A stretch of DNA of 14,903 nt from an uncultured Bacteroidales bacterium (GCA_937901105.1 CALCHD010000069.1:1-14903); one strand, 5' to 3'. Positions 1 to 6,530 are shown, numbered from the stretch's first letter. The notes: generated by a model not told the origin, from the letters alone. Numbers and translations are program-made.

Positions 1-2
1 AA

Positions 3-548
3 CGCCATTGGCCGGCAGACCTTTTGTTTGTGCCGGGAATGTTTTGGATCTGGCTGATCGTCATGTTTGGGGTGTGCCGGGGAGATATTCGGTTCGGCTA
101 TACCTGCGGCATGTTTTTGGGCTGGTTTGTGTGGGAAAGGACCGCAGGTCGCTGGATTCGACCTGTTTTTGATGGCTGTTGGGGCATGATTGGCTGGATT
201 TTGTCCCCAATTCCAAAAATTTTGAAAAAAATATGCAATTTTGCAAAAAAATTATTTGCAATAGGGGAAAAATGGGATACAATAAAGTATCGAAAGCATG
301 GAGGTGTGCCCCATGGCCAATCCCCCCAATCCCTTCCGTCGGGTGCGGCTGGTGTTCAGACGCAGCTCCCCGCTGCTCAAATGCGTGGTGCTGACCTGTA
401 TCGTACTGGCGATCGTTGCCCTGCTGGTGATCGGCGCAGCCATCCGAAAGACCCAGGACGCAAGAGAGGCAGACCGGGCAAGAGCCGCCCAAAAGGAACA
501 GGAAAACGCGCAAATGGAGCAGATCAACGCCCAAAAGGGAACCATTGA
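3..548 (+). CDS. YabQ-like sporulation membrane protein, 3' part (5' end outside window)
   Basis: The reading frame is open from the left edge, so the gene starts outside the window. The visible part begins with hydrophobic stretches (for example around MFWIWLIVMFGV and GMFLGWFVW), then a 'GDIRFGY' segment, and ends in a basic amphipathic tail. YabQ proteins (spore cortex/coat assembly in Clostridia and Bacilli) look like this. The following genes, DivIC-like then S1-domain, are the usual neighbours of yabP-yabQ in Clostridia, which is the main support. Oddly, the frame has no stop until 548 and runs about 236 nt into the next gene in another frame. The residues after roughly position 300 are low-complexity, arginine/proline-rich and probably not a real domain. 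Either the stop was lost or there is a frame error. Identification rests on context and topology, not on a diagnostic motif. Confidence 0.5.
   Translation, partial: RHWPADLLFVPGMFWIWLIVMFGVCRGDIRFGYTCGMFLGWFVWERTAGRWIRPVFDGCWGMIGWILSPIPKILKKICNFAKKLFAIGEKWDTIKYRKHGGVPHGQSPQSLPSGAAGVQTQLPAAQMRGADLYRTGDRCPAGDRRSHPKDPGRKRGRPGKSRPKGTGKRANGADQRPKGNH
256..283 (+). promoter_or_regulatory. Sigma-A-type promoter for the DivIC-like gene
   Basis: TTGCAA at 256-261 and TACAAT at 278-283 are separated by 16 nt, close to the TTGACA/TATAAT consensus. The surroundings are AT-rich, unlike the GC-richer coding DNA on either side. Transcription would start near 290, just ahead of the gene at 313. It lies inside the long yabQ-like frame, which argues that the upstream coding sequence should end about here. 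Confidence 0.5.
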
Positions 549-636
549 ATGGGTCAAGCGGATCGCCCAGGATAAGCTGGGTCTTTTGCCGGAGGGCGCG
601 GAGATCATTACCCCGGAAACGGAAAAAGCTGATTAA
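313..636 (+). CDS. Septum formation initiator, DivIC/FtsB family
   Basis: The start at 313 is chosen because GGAGG at 300-304 sits 8 nt before it; the ATG at 298 overlaps that ribosome site. The product is about 107 residues. It has a short basic N-terminus, one transmembrane helix at about residues 22-45, and a charged Ala/Glu/Gln-rich coiled coil at about 46-80. The C-terminal block GTIEWVKRIAQDKLGLLPEG matches the conserved end of the family. DivIC/FtsB proteins are bitopic division proteins that pair with FtsL and connect to FtsQ/DivIB at the septum. The gene sits between a yabQ-like gene and an S1-domain gene, the classical Clostridia order. The size is normal and no defect is visible. 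Confidence 0.85.
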   Translation: MANPPNPFRRVRLVFRRSSPLLKCVVLTCIVLAIVALLVIGAAIRKTQDAREADRARAAQKEQENAQMEQINAQKGTIEWVKRIAQDKLGLLPEGAEIITPETEKAD

Positions 637-657
637 TTTGGAGGAAGCAATATACAT

Positions 658-741
658 ATGGAATTCACCGTTGGTACAATTTTGGAAGGCAAGGTAAAAT
701 CGATCGCAAATTTTGGCGCGTTCGTCTCTCTTCCCGACAAT
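658..741 (+). CDS. S1 RNA-binding domain protein, truncated at the chimeric join
   Basis: The ATG at 658 follows a strong GGAGGA site at 640-645. The first ~25 residues, beginning MEFTVGTILEGKVKSI and continuing NFGAFVSL, are the start of an S1 OB-fold (strands beta1-beta2, with the typical FGAFV). In Clostridia this small S1 protein normally follows divIC and is roughly 120-160 residues long. Here the S1 pattern stops after about residue 28. The frame then runs into unrelated sequence, which is the antisense of a Bacteroidales gene, and terminates at 784-786 after 42 codons. The gene is therefore broken by the join at about 729-745, not by a normal mutation. Confidence 0.8.
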
Positions 742-745
742 CTGA
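729..745. other. Junction between Firmicute-like and Bacteroidales-like DNA
   Basis: Left of this point the plus strand encodes an S1 domain. Right of it the minus strand encodes the end of an unrelated secreted protein. Neither gene finishes: the minus-strand frame runs on into the antisense of the S1 gene and stops only at 633. Ribosome-site style also changes, with GGAGG on the left and none on the right. The string CTTCCCGACA lies at the join, and near-identical strings occur elsewhere on the Bacteroidales side (about 3452-3462 and 14087-14096). A short microhomology may therefore have promoted the join, and it blurs the exact breakpoint. Confidence 0.75.
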
Positions 746-1325
746 CCCTTTCCACCACCTCTCCATTGCGGTACATTTCCACATAATAGACCTTATTTCC
801 CCCTTCATATTGAAAATCCAAAAGATAACTGTCCAGGAGTCGGTTCCTCAGGCTCTCCTTGCGCAATGAATCGGCAAGATACTTCACCTGGTGGGGATTC
901 CATTGCAGCATATCGCTGAATCTACCTTCATACAGGTTCTGGAAACAGCTGTCGGGAAGAGCACTGATTGACTCGCCTACCCCAAACTGCTCCAACCTGG
1001 CCTGCTTGTCTTCCTGGTGCACTGCATATTTGCTGAGGATTTCCATAAAGGCATCCTTGTCTTTCCTTTTTACAAGGGTTATTGAACTGATGTTGTCAAT
1101 ATCAAGGTCCACATCCCCTTCATACATGTTCCAGTCGGACAAACTGTAATATCTCATTTCACCACTGGGACTGGGATCAAGCACCATGGCCAATTTTATT
1201 TTTATGCTATCTGCTTGAAATTGCTTCTCTTGGGTTGTACCGTTTCCGGCAAACGCTTTTGCCTGCAGCAACAGGAAGGCGATGCTCAAAATGAGCGGAT
1301 AATGCAATGGTTTCATAGGATTCAT
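742..1325 (-). CDS. Secreted protein of unknown function, 3' end lost at the join
   Basis: This is a minus-strand gene starting at 1325 (ATG; a second ATG lies three codons on at 1316). The N-terminus is a classic signal peptide: a basic start, the hydrophobic run LILSIAFLLLQ, then the likely signal peptidase I site AKAFA|G, so the protein should be exported. About 195 native residues remain. They are mixed alpha/beta and charged, with no motif I recognise. A stretch near residues 160-190 (DSYLLDFQYEGGNKVYYVEM) looks like beta-strand material. The frame continues to 633, but the last ~30 residues are antisense to the S1 gene and are not native. A sigma-54-like element lies about 23-37 nt upstream of the start. 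Confidence 0.65.
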
Positions 1326-1347
1326 AATATGAGTTTTCTATTTGATG

Positions 1348-1363
1348 CACAACAATTGTGCCG
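1348..1363 (-). promoter_or_regulatory. Sigma-54-like -24/-12 promoter for the secreted-protein gene
   Basis: On the minus strand the sequence reads CGGCAC-N5-TTGTG (plus positions 1363-1348). The consensus is TGGCAC-N5-TTGCW. Spacing is exact and the GG at -24 is kept; the -12 C is replaced by T. The predicted start near 1336 leaves about 11 nt before the ATG at 1325. A perfect inverted repeat, GCACAA/TTGTGC with 3-nt spacer (1347-1361), overlaps it and could instead be an operator. The same -12 variant occurs at the ABC operon promoter near 12180. Confidence 0.4.
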
Positions 1364-1392
1364 TAAAGTCCTATCAACTAAATGAACTATTT

Positions 1393-1424
1393 ATTGTTTT
1401 TTTTACATGAAATAACTATCTTTG
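1393..1424 (+). promoter_or_regulatory. Bacteroides-type promoter for a small RNA
   Basis: ATTG at 1393-1396, a 20-nt spacer, then TATCTTTG at 1417-1424 match the Bacteroidetes primary promoter (TTTG, 19-21 nt, TAnnTTTG). No plus-strand protein gene follows; an intrinsic terminator does, about 90 nt on. The -7 element overlaps a 12-nt palindrome TCTTTGCAAAGA (1419-1430). Confidence 0.55.
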
Positions 1425-1430
1425 CAAAGA

Positions 1431-1520
1431 GATGAGAGTTGCATATAGGCGAGATAACATCAAGCTCCGCAACCGTCAGTTATACAAAGCCGTAGGTTCT
1501 CTTACGGCTTTAGTTTTTTT
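1431..1520 (+). ncRNA. Candidate small RNA of about 90 nt, family not recognised
   Basis: It is bounded by a good Bacteroides-type promoter (1393-1424) and an intrinsic terminator (1486-1520). No start codon with a sensible reading frame lies between. Internally, GTTGC (about 1438-1442) can pair with GCAAC (about 1469-1473), and GAG/CTC near 1451/1464 can extend inside that arm, giving one 5' hairpin followed by the terminator hairpin. The last ~20 nt are antisense to the final codons of the convergent nuclease-like gene ending at 1502. The RNA could act in cis on that transcript or in trans. I do not recognise a known Rfam family. Confidence 0.45.
1486..1520 (+). terminator. Intrinsic terminator of the candidate small RNA
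   Basis: A perfect 9-bp stem, AAAGCCGTA (1486-1494) with TACGGCTTT (1503-1511), 8-nt loop, is followed by AG and a run of seven T (1514-1520). The T-run is only on the plus strand, so it terminates rightward transcription. It overlaps the stop codon (1502-1504) and last codons of the convergent gene. Confidence 0.75.
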
Positions 1521-1981
1521 AGTTTAGATTCAATCTCTTTTCTGGATTGATATCTTGCATTAATTCTCACAGCCCTTCCGCAAAACACAACATAGCAGTC
1601 TGTGATCACACATGATGTAAAATCTTCCTTTCTTCTGGAAATATATTTGGACAACAAAAATGCATCCACATTCATTATGTGTTCATCCAGATCAATTACA
1701 ACCACTTTACAACCTTGCTTCTTCGCCGATTTAAACCCAGCAGTAATCCCCTTTTCACTCATTACCCCTTTTCTATCCCCAAGCTGTTCACTTATTGTAT
1801 ATTCCGGATTCTTATGTCCAAACTCATATGTATGAGAATTAATCCTTATACTTATTTCATTATAAGAACACAGAATTGCCCTTGCAGCCCTTATATTGCT
1901 AAGCAACTCACTTTTATCTGCCTTGATGCTGATTAAGAGACGCTCCCCGAACTCCTCATCCAATAAATACTCTGCCTCCAT
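1502..1981 (-). CDS. Small protein resembling a BECR-fold (Barnase/EndoU/colicin/RelE-like) nuclease domain
   Basis: The start at 1981 (ATG, 159 residues) is chosen because a very good Bacteroides-type promoter ends about 25 nt upstream. The longer frame to 2119 begins at TTG, and its first ~20 codons are antisense to a catalase upstream repeat. The C-terminal ~100 residues have the pattern NPEYTI ... GDRK ... GITAGFKSAKKQGCKVVVIDLDEH ... YISRR ... CYVVFCGRAVRI. This resembles toxin-type RNase domains found at the C-termini of CdiA-like and phage head-morphogenesis proteins (asymmetric 'NPD/E', 'DxK', 'KKQG..VVIDL' blocks). The N-terminus is helical and charged and carries no signal peptide. 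No immunity gene is visible. The convergent small RNA overlaps its 3' end. The assignment is pattern recognition only; catalytic residues are not assigned. Confidence 0.4.
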   Translation of the reverse strand: MEAEYLLDEEFGERLLISIKADKSELLSNIRAARAILCSYNEISIRINSHTYEFGHKNPEYTISEQLGDRKGVMSEKGITAGFKSAKKQGCKVVVIDLDEHIMNVDAFLLSKYISRRKEDFTSCVITDCYVVFCGRAVRINARYQSRKEIESKLKKLKP

Positions 1982-2007
1982 AGAAACGACACGATAGATA
2001 CGCTTAG

Positions 2008-2039
2008 CAAAGATATGAATGCTTCTACTAATCTGCAAA
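2008..2039 (-). promoter_or_regulatory. Bacteroides-type promoter for the nuclease-like gene
   Basis: On the minus strand TTTG (plus 2036-2039), a 20-nt spacer and TATCTTTG (plus 2008-2015) match the Bacteroidetes consensus exactly in motif and spacing. Transcription would start near 2002, about 20 nt before the ATG at 1981. This decides the start codon of that gene. Confidence 0.7.
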
Positions 2040-2061
2040 TTCAGTATTCTAACGCCATCTG

Positions 2062-2230
2062 AACTTTTCCCCCCTTCCGCCGTTATCAATACAAGGAGGC
2101 GGACATTCCCCTCGCTCAATAAAAAACAGCACTTATGGAAAAGGAGGAATTCAATCAGCTTACAGCAGCCAACGGAAGGCCCGTGGCAGACAACCAGAAT
2201 GTACAGACAGCCGGTCTGAGAGGCCCTATG
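2062..2230 (+). repeat. Diverged direct repeat of the catalase upstream region plus first 32 codons (copy A)
   Basis: This stretch aligns with 4906-5089. The coding part differs at seven of 32 codons, six of them synonymous. The non-coding part has several indels but shares an identical 22-nt block (2073-2094 with 4917-4938). Similarity stops at 2230, one base before the stop codon of the histidine kinase gene. The pair of repeats encloses the two-component operon. Confidence 0.85.
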
Positions 2231-2266
2231 TTACTTAAATTTAAGCACGAAGACCGTTGCAGTTGA
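2135..2266 (+). pseudogene. Catalase 5' fragment (degenerate katA-type copy)
   Basis: From the ATG at 2135, 32 codons encode the catalase N-terminus ([16 protein letters not shown] onward to GLRGPM), almost identical to the intact gene at 4994. At 2231 homology ends and the frame reads antisense of the histidine kinase 3' end, stopping at 2264-2266. The haem-binding and catalytic parts are all absent, so no catalase can be made. Mostly synonymous differences from the intact gene mean the parent copy was under protein-level selection before it was truncated. Confidence 0.8.
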
Positions 2267-3439
2267 ATCGCTGCGGGAAAGGGTGAGGCTGCCGCCGTGG
2301 AGACGCATGATCTGTCGGGATAAGGAAAGTCCTATACCGGTGCCGTCCTGCTTGGTGGTGTAGAATGGGATGAAGATCTCCTCCTGGCTCTCACGGCTGA
2401 TCGGGGTGCCGTTGTTGCTCACCTCTATTATTGTATTCTCAAGATAATCAAGCGATACCGAGATCTCCACAAGGGTAGCCCCAGCCTGAACTGCATTCTT
2501 CACAAGGTTTACCAGTATCTGGGAAATCTGGCTTTCATCTGCCCATAGGAGCACATCGGGTGTCTTCTCCACAAAGGAGGTCTGTACACCGGCCGGCTCT
2601 GTATAAGGGGCTGCCAGCTGGAACACCCTCTCTACCAGCTCGCTTACCATAAAGGATTTGCGGATTGGAGCTGCCACACGGGTAAGGCTCCTGTAGGAAT
2701 CCACAAAGCCCAACAGCCCTTGAGAGGAGGTCTTGATAGTATCCAGAGCCGAAAGATAATTCTCATCCAGCCCGTCCTGCTGTGCACATTTGTTCAACGT
2801 GTCACTCAAGGAGACAATTGGGGTTATTGTGTTCATTATCTCGTGGGTAAGCACCCTGGTAAGCTTGCTCCAGCTCTCCTGCTGGTTTTCGGAGAGCTGC
2901 GGGTCTATGTTATTGAAAGAGACAATCTTCACTTCCTTCCCCTTAACGGTTGCATTAGACGCATTCAAAAGGATATTTATCTGCGAGCTCTCGTTGTACC
3001 AGCTGGCCTTCAGGGGATCTGCCTGTGTCACATTCATAAAGGCATTGTAGAGCCTGTCATCCAGCCTTCGGAGCTGCCTTGCGTGTGCAAGAGATTCCAT
3101 ACCAAGAAGATTCTTCGCAAAATTGTTGTAGAATAGGATTCTTCCGGAACTGTCGAGAACGAGAATTCCTGTCTGCACATTCTCCATCATATGGGCATAA
3201 AACTGCTCCTGCTCCTTCAGCTCCCCACGGCGCTTCTCATAGATTCCGCGCAGACGGTTGAGGGTGCGGTTGAGCGAAACACTGAAGAAATTCACCTCCC
3301 TGAATCTGAAATTGAGATCATCATTCTCCAGGGAATCAAGCATATAGGTAAGCTTCTCATTGGTTTTTCCCCACAAGTAAATGGTGTAGAGGAAAACCGC
3401 CACAGCAACAGCCAGCAATATGAGAATGAGTTTCAGCAT
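2231..3439 (-). CDS. Membrane-anchored PAS-type sensor histidine kinase, partner of the NtrC-family regulator
   Basis: The product is 402 residues. One transmembrane helix lies at about 2-23, with almost nothing outside the membrane, so it probably senses a cytoplasmic or membrane signal. A HAMP-like linker follows at about 25-75, then a PAS domain (about 80-190, with [16 protein letters not shown]). The H-box is [15 protein letters not shown] with phospho-acceptor His199. The ATPase domain has an N-box at 307-319 (NLVKNAVQA, Asn315), a G1 box at about 339-348 reading NNG where DNG is usual, and a G2 box [11 protein letters not shown] near 366. The NtrB-like H-box suits an NtrC-type partner. 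The gene starts 27 nt after the regulator's stop, so the two are one operon. Its stop codon directly abuts the catalase fragment. Confidence 0.9.
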   Translation of the reverse strand: MLKLILILLAVAVAVFLYTIYLWGKTNEKLTYMLDSLENDDLNFRFREVNFFSVSLNRTLNRLRGIYEKRRGELKEQEQFYAHMMENVQTGILVLDSSGRILFYNNFAKNLLGMESLAHARQLRRLDDRLYNAFMNVTQADPLKASWYNESSQINILLNASNATVKGKEVKIVSFNNIDPQLSENQQESWSKLTRVLTHEIMNTITPIVSLSDTLNKCAQQDGLDENYLSALDTIKTSSQGLLGFVDSYRSLTRVAAPIRKSFMVSELVERVFQLAAPYTEPAGVQTSFVEKTPDVLLWADESQISQILVNLVKNAVQAGATLVEISVSLDYLENTIIEVSNNGTPISRESQEEIFIPFYTTKQDGTGIGLSLSRQIMRLHGGSLTLSRSDSTATVFVLKFK

Positions 3440-3466
3440 TTTACCGTAAATTCTTCCCGACAGTTA

Positions 3467-4846
3467 TCAGATTCCGTACTTCTTCAATTTTGAATACAGT
3501 GTAGGACGGGAGATATTCAATGTCTTGGCCACCAGGGTAAGGTTGCCGCCACATTTTTCCATGGCAGCCCTGATTGTCTTCTCCTCCTGCATCTCAAGGG
3601 TTTCTCCGTAATATTCCATTGCAGCCTTCGGCTGGTCTGCAGCACTCTGCTGTCCTCCGGCAAGGATGCTCAACTGCAGGTCTTCCATTTTAAGGGTATC
3701 CCCGTCGCTCATGATAACAGCCTTTTCAATGGTGTTCTTCAGCTCCCTTATATTGCCGTTCCACCTGTGCAGCCTCAATGAATCAAGCACTTGCGGATCA
3801 ATTGCATTAACGTCCCTTCCATACTTTGCCGCATAGGTACGCAAGAATGAAAGGGCAAGCTCCTTAATCTCATCACTCCTCTCACGCAAAGGAGGAAGCA
3901 TCACGTGCATTGTATTTATCCTGTAGTAAAGGTCTTCACGGAAACGGCCGTCGCGGATCATCTGGGCAATGTCCATATTGGTGGCACAAACAAGGCGGAT
4001 GTCTATTGGTATCTGCCTTGTGTCGCCAACTTTGGTTACGCACCTGTTCTGCAGCACCCGCAGAAGCTTTGCCTGAAGGTGCAGAGGGATATTTCCAATC
4101 TCGTCAAGAAACAGTGTTCCCCCGTTTGCCTGCTCAAATTTTCCGGTATGGTCTGCATGGGCATCGGTAAAGGCACCCTTTACGTGGCCGAACAGCTCAC
4201 TCTCAAACAGGGATTCTGTAATTGCTCCCAGGTCTACGCTCACCATCGGCTTGCCGCTGCGGCTGCTCATGCGGTGTATCTCTCCGGCAAGGACATCCTT
4301 TCCGGTTCCGTTCTCTCCGGTAATGAGCACTGTAGCATCGGTTGGGGCAATCTTCTCCACTGTGCGGCGGATCCCCTGCATTGCCGGTGATGTTCCCCAG
4401 ATCATTCTGTCGGGAAGAAAATTCTCCTGCCCGCGGTTCTTGCTGCCCTCTCCCTGATTCTTCTTCACCGCCTTGGAAAGTATCTCCACAAGCTTCCCGT
4501 TGTCCCATGGCTTTACAATGAAATCAAAGGCACCGCGCTTCATTCCCTCCACTGCCAGCTGTATGTCTGCATATGCCGTAAAGAGCACCACCTCAATTGC
4601 CGGTGCCTGCTTTTTCAGCTCCGCCAGCCAGAAAAGCCCCTCGTTGCCGGTATTGATATCTGTGTGGAAGTTCATGTCCAGCAGTACCGCATTGGGCTTC
4701 ATCTGCTGCACCTTGCCCATAAGCTCTTTAGGTGAGCTTATCAGCTCCACCTGTTCAAAATGCATGGGCAGAAGCACCTTAAGCGCCCCACGGATCCCAG
4801 CATTGTCATCAACTGCCAATATTTTGCCTTTAATTTTTGCGGCCAT
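3467..4846 (-). CDS. NtrC-family sigma-54-dependent response regulator
   Basis: The product is 459 residues. The receiver domain (about 7-125) has acidic residues D13/D14, phospho-acceptor Asp57 (LLDMNF) and Lys112 (VKPW). The sigma-54 interaction AAA+ domain (about 148-380) has Walker A GENGTGKD (177-184), the sigma-54 contact loop ELFGHVKGAFTDA (GAFTDA at 224-229 instead of GAFTGA), Walker B GGTLFLDEI (242-250) and an arginine-finger region (FREDLYYR). The C-terminal Fis-type helix-turn-helix (about 423-459) reads NLTLVAKTLNISRPTLYSKLKKYG. It should bind upstream activator sites and remodel sigma-54 polymerase when phosphorylated by the kinase encoded next. It is divergent from the catalase gene with a 147-nt gap. 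Its own promoter looks housekeeping-type. Confidence 0.93.
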   Translation of the reverse strand: MAAKIKGKILAVDDNAGIRGALKVLLPMHFEQVELISSPKELMGKVQQMKPNAVLLDMNFHTDINTGNEGLFWLAELKKQAPAIEVVLFTAYADIQLAVEGMKRGAFDFIVKPWDNGKLVEILSKAVKKNQGEGSKNRGQENFLPDRMIWGTSPAMQGIRRTVEKIAPTDATVLITGENGTGKDVLAGEIHRMSSRSGKPMVSVDLGAITESLFESELFGHVKGAFTDAHADHTGKFEQANGGTLFLDEIGNIPLHLQAKLLRVLQNRCVTKVGDTRQIPIDIRLVCATNMDIAQMIRDGRFREDLYYRINTMHVMLPPLRERSDEIKELALSFLRTYAAKYGRDVNAIDPQVLDSLRLHRWNGNIRELKNTIEKAVIMSDGDTLKMEDLQLSILAGGQQSAADQPKAAMEYYGETLEMQEEKTIRAAMEKCGGNLTLVAKTLNISRPTLYSKLKKYGI

Positions 4847-4866
4847 TATCTTTTTATTTAGTTATA

Positions 4867-4874
4867 CAAAGTTA
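4867..4874 (-). promoter_or_regulatory. Likely -7 element for the two-component operon
   Basis: On the minus strand TAACTTTG (4874-4867) fits the Bacteroides -7 motif TAnnTTTG. The start codon at 4846 would lie about 15 nt beyond the transcription start. No convincing TTTG is found 19-21 nt upstream, so this is a partial match. Confidence 0.4.
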
Positions 4875-4905
4875 AACAAAATGGTTATAAATCATTGCGT
4901 ATGTA

Positions 4906-5089
4906 AACTTTTCCGTCCTTCCGCCGTTATCAATACAAACAACGCAAAGAGGCGCATATTCCCCTCTTTCAATCATTGAAACTTTCACACACTATGGAAA
5001 AAGAGAAATTCAACCAGCTTACTGCAGCCAACGGAAGGCCCGTGGCTGACAATCAGAATGTACAGACAGCCGGTCTGCGTGGCCCTATG
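4906..5089 (+). repeat. Copy B of the catalase 5' direct repeat (intact copy)
   Basis: This is the counterpart of 2062-2230; it includes the catalase upstream region and first 32 codons. The identical 22-nt block at 4917-4938 lies 56 nt before the ATG. It is conserved while flanking non-coding bases differ, so it may be an operator or promoter element. I find no clear TAnnTTTG promoter here. Confidence 0.8.
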
Positions 5090-6490
5090 GTGGTACAGGA
5101 CCCATGGTTTCTGGAGAAACTTGCTCACTTCGACAGGGAGGTTATCCCGGAAAGGCGCATGCACGCCAAGGGTTCAGGGGCATACGGCACGTTTACCGTC
5201 ACACATGATATAACAAAGTACACCAGGGCATCCATATTCAACGGAATTGGGAAGAAGACCGAGTGCTTTGTAAGGTTCTCTACCGTGGCTGGTGAACGCG
5301 GGGCGGCAGATGCCGAGAGGGATATCCGCGGATTTGCCATGAAGTTCTATACCGAGACAGGCAACTGGGACCTGGTAGGAAACAACACTCCTGTCTTTTT
5401 CCTGCGCGACCCTTTAAAGTTCCCGGACCTCAACCACGCCATAAAAAGGGATCCCCGCACCAATTTGCGCAGTCCAAACAGCAACTGGGATTTCTGGACA
5501 CTCCTCCCCGAGGCACTGCACCAGATTACCATTACCATGAGCACAAGAGGCATCCCCTACTCGTACCGCCATATGCACGGATTTGGAAGCCACACCTACA
5601 GCTTCATAAACTCAAAGAACGAGCGCACCTGGGTGAAGTTCCACTTGAGGACCCTTCAAGGTATCCGCAACCTCACCGACCAGGAGGCCGAAGCAATAAT
5701 TGCCAAGGACCGTGAGTCGCACCAGAGAGACCTATATGAGGCCATTGAGCGTGGCGACTATCCCCGCTGGCTGTTCCAAGTACAGCTGATGACCCAAGAG
5801 CAGGCAGAATCCTACGAGATAAACCCGTTTGACCTTACAAAAGTGTGGCCTCACGGAGATTTCCCACTCCACGAGGTGGGCATCCTGGAGCTCAACCGCA
5901 ACCCGGAGAATTACTTTGCAGAGGTGGAGCAGGCAGCCTTCAACCCCCAGAACATAATTGACGGCATAGGTTTTTCTCCCGACAAAATGCTTCAGGGGCG
6001 CCTCTTCTCTTACGGCGACGCCCAGAGATACCGACTTGGGGTAAATCTTGAGCAGATTCCGGTGAACCGCCCCCGCTGCAAAGTACACGCCTATCACCGT
6101 GACGGTGCCATGAGAGTTGACGGCAACTACGGCTCAACCCTCGGATACGAGCCAAACAGCTACGGGGAGTGGATGGAAGACCCAACCCGCAAGGATCCCC
6201 CATTGAGGGTTACTGGAGATGCCTTTGAAAAAGTGGGCCCGCACGATATAAGTGAGCCTGGGGCCGATGTTTACAACTATCCGGAACGCGAATACGATTC
6301 AGACTACTACTCTCAGCCTGGAGCCCTCTTCCGCCTCATGACCCCGGAAGAACAGCAGCTGCTGTTTGAAAACACCGCCCGCGCCATGGCCGGCTGCGAA
6401 AAGTTTATCAAAGAACGTCATGTGCGCAACTGCTTCCTGGCAGACCCCGCCTACGGAGAAGGGGTGGCAAAAGCGCTTGGATTACGATGA
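4994..6490 (+). CDS. katA: Monofunctional haem catalase, clade 3 (KatA/KatB type)
   Basis: The enzyme decomposes hydrogen peroxide to water and oxygen in the cytoplasm. The start at 4994 (498 residues) is preferred over 4976 because the diverged duplicate at 2135 keeps this ATG and the following codons but not the upstream six. The length fits small-subunit catalases. Distal haem residues are His57 ([12 protein letters not shown]) and Asn130 (VGNNTPVFF). The proximal ligand is Tyr340 in [14 protein letters not shown], with Arg336 beside it. The spacing of His, Asn and Tyr (73 and 210 residues apart) equals that of bovine catalase (75, 148, 358). The sequence closely resembles Bacteroides catalases as I recall them. 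It is divergent from the regulator gene, convergent with the ABC operon, and shares a terminator with it. Regulation by peroxide is usual for the family, but no known operator is recognised. Confidence 0.95.
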   Translation: MEKEKFNQLTAANGRPVADNQNVQTAGLRGPMVVQDPWFLEKLAHFDREVIPERRMHAKGSGAYGTFTVTHDITKYTRASIFNGIGKKTECFVRFSTVAGERGAADAERDIRGFAMKFYTETGNWDLVGNNTPVFFLRDPLKFPDLNHAIKRDPRTNLRSPNSNWDFWTLLPEALHQITITMSTRGIPYSYRHMHGFGSHTYSFINSKNERTWVKFHLRTLQGIRNLTDQEAEAIIAKDRESHQRDLYEAIERGDYPRWLFQVQLMTQEQAESYEINPFDLTKVWPHGDFPLHEVGILELNRNPENYFAEVEQAAFNPQNIIDGIGFSPDKMLQGRLFSYGDAQRYRLGVNLEQIPVNRPRCKVHAYHRDGAMRVDGNYGSTLGYEPNSYGEWMEDPTRKDPPLRVTGDAFEKVGPHDISEPGADVYNYPEREYDSDYYSQPGALFRLMTPEEQQLLFENTARAMAGCEKFIKERHVRNCFLADPAYGEGVAKALGLR

Positions 6491-6525
6491 AAGATAGGGT
6501 GACCGGATCTGGCCACCCTTATCTT
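6491..6525. terminator. Bidirectional intrinsic terminator between catalase and ABC operon
   Basis: The arm AAGATAGGGTG (6491-6501) pairs with CACCCTTATCTT (6514-6525) with one bulged base. The hairpin begins right after the catalase stop and ends 5 nt before the stop of the convergent permease gene. There is no long T-run on either side, but AT-rich arms and position support use by both transcripts. Confidence 0.6.
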
Positions 6526-6530
6526 ATAAT

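Noticed and set aside
61..657. Long open frames on the minus strand opposite the DivIC-like gene
   Set aside because: They lie antisense to a gene with a clear family match, promoter and ribosome site. Their own sequence is low-complexity and has no start signal.
1982..2119. N-terminal extension of the nuclease-like gene from a TTG at 2119
   Set aside because: The extension crosses a full-consensus promoter and its distal part is antisense to the catalase upstream repeat, so 1981 is the better start.
4976..4993. Catalase starting at the earlier ATG (4976)
   Set aside because: The diverged duplicate preserves only the start at 4994 and not the six upstream codons, and family members begin close to the MEKEKFNQL segment.
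2062..5089. A transposon or insertion sequence bounded by the direct repeats
   Set aside because: The repeats are catalase-derived and diverged, there is no transposase or integrase, and there are no inverted ends or short target duplications.
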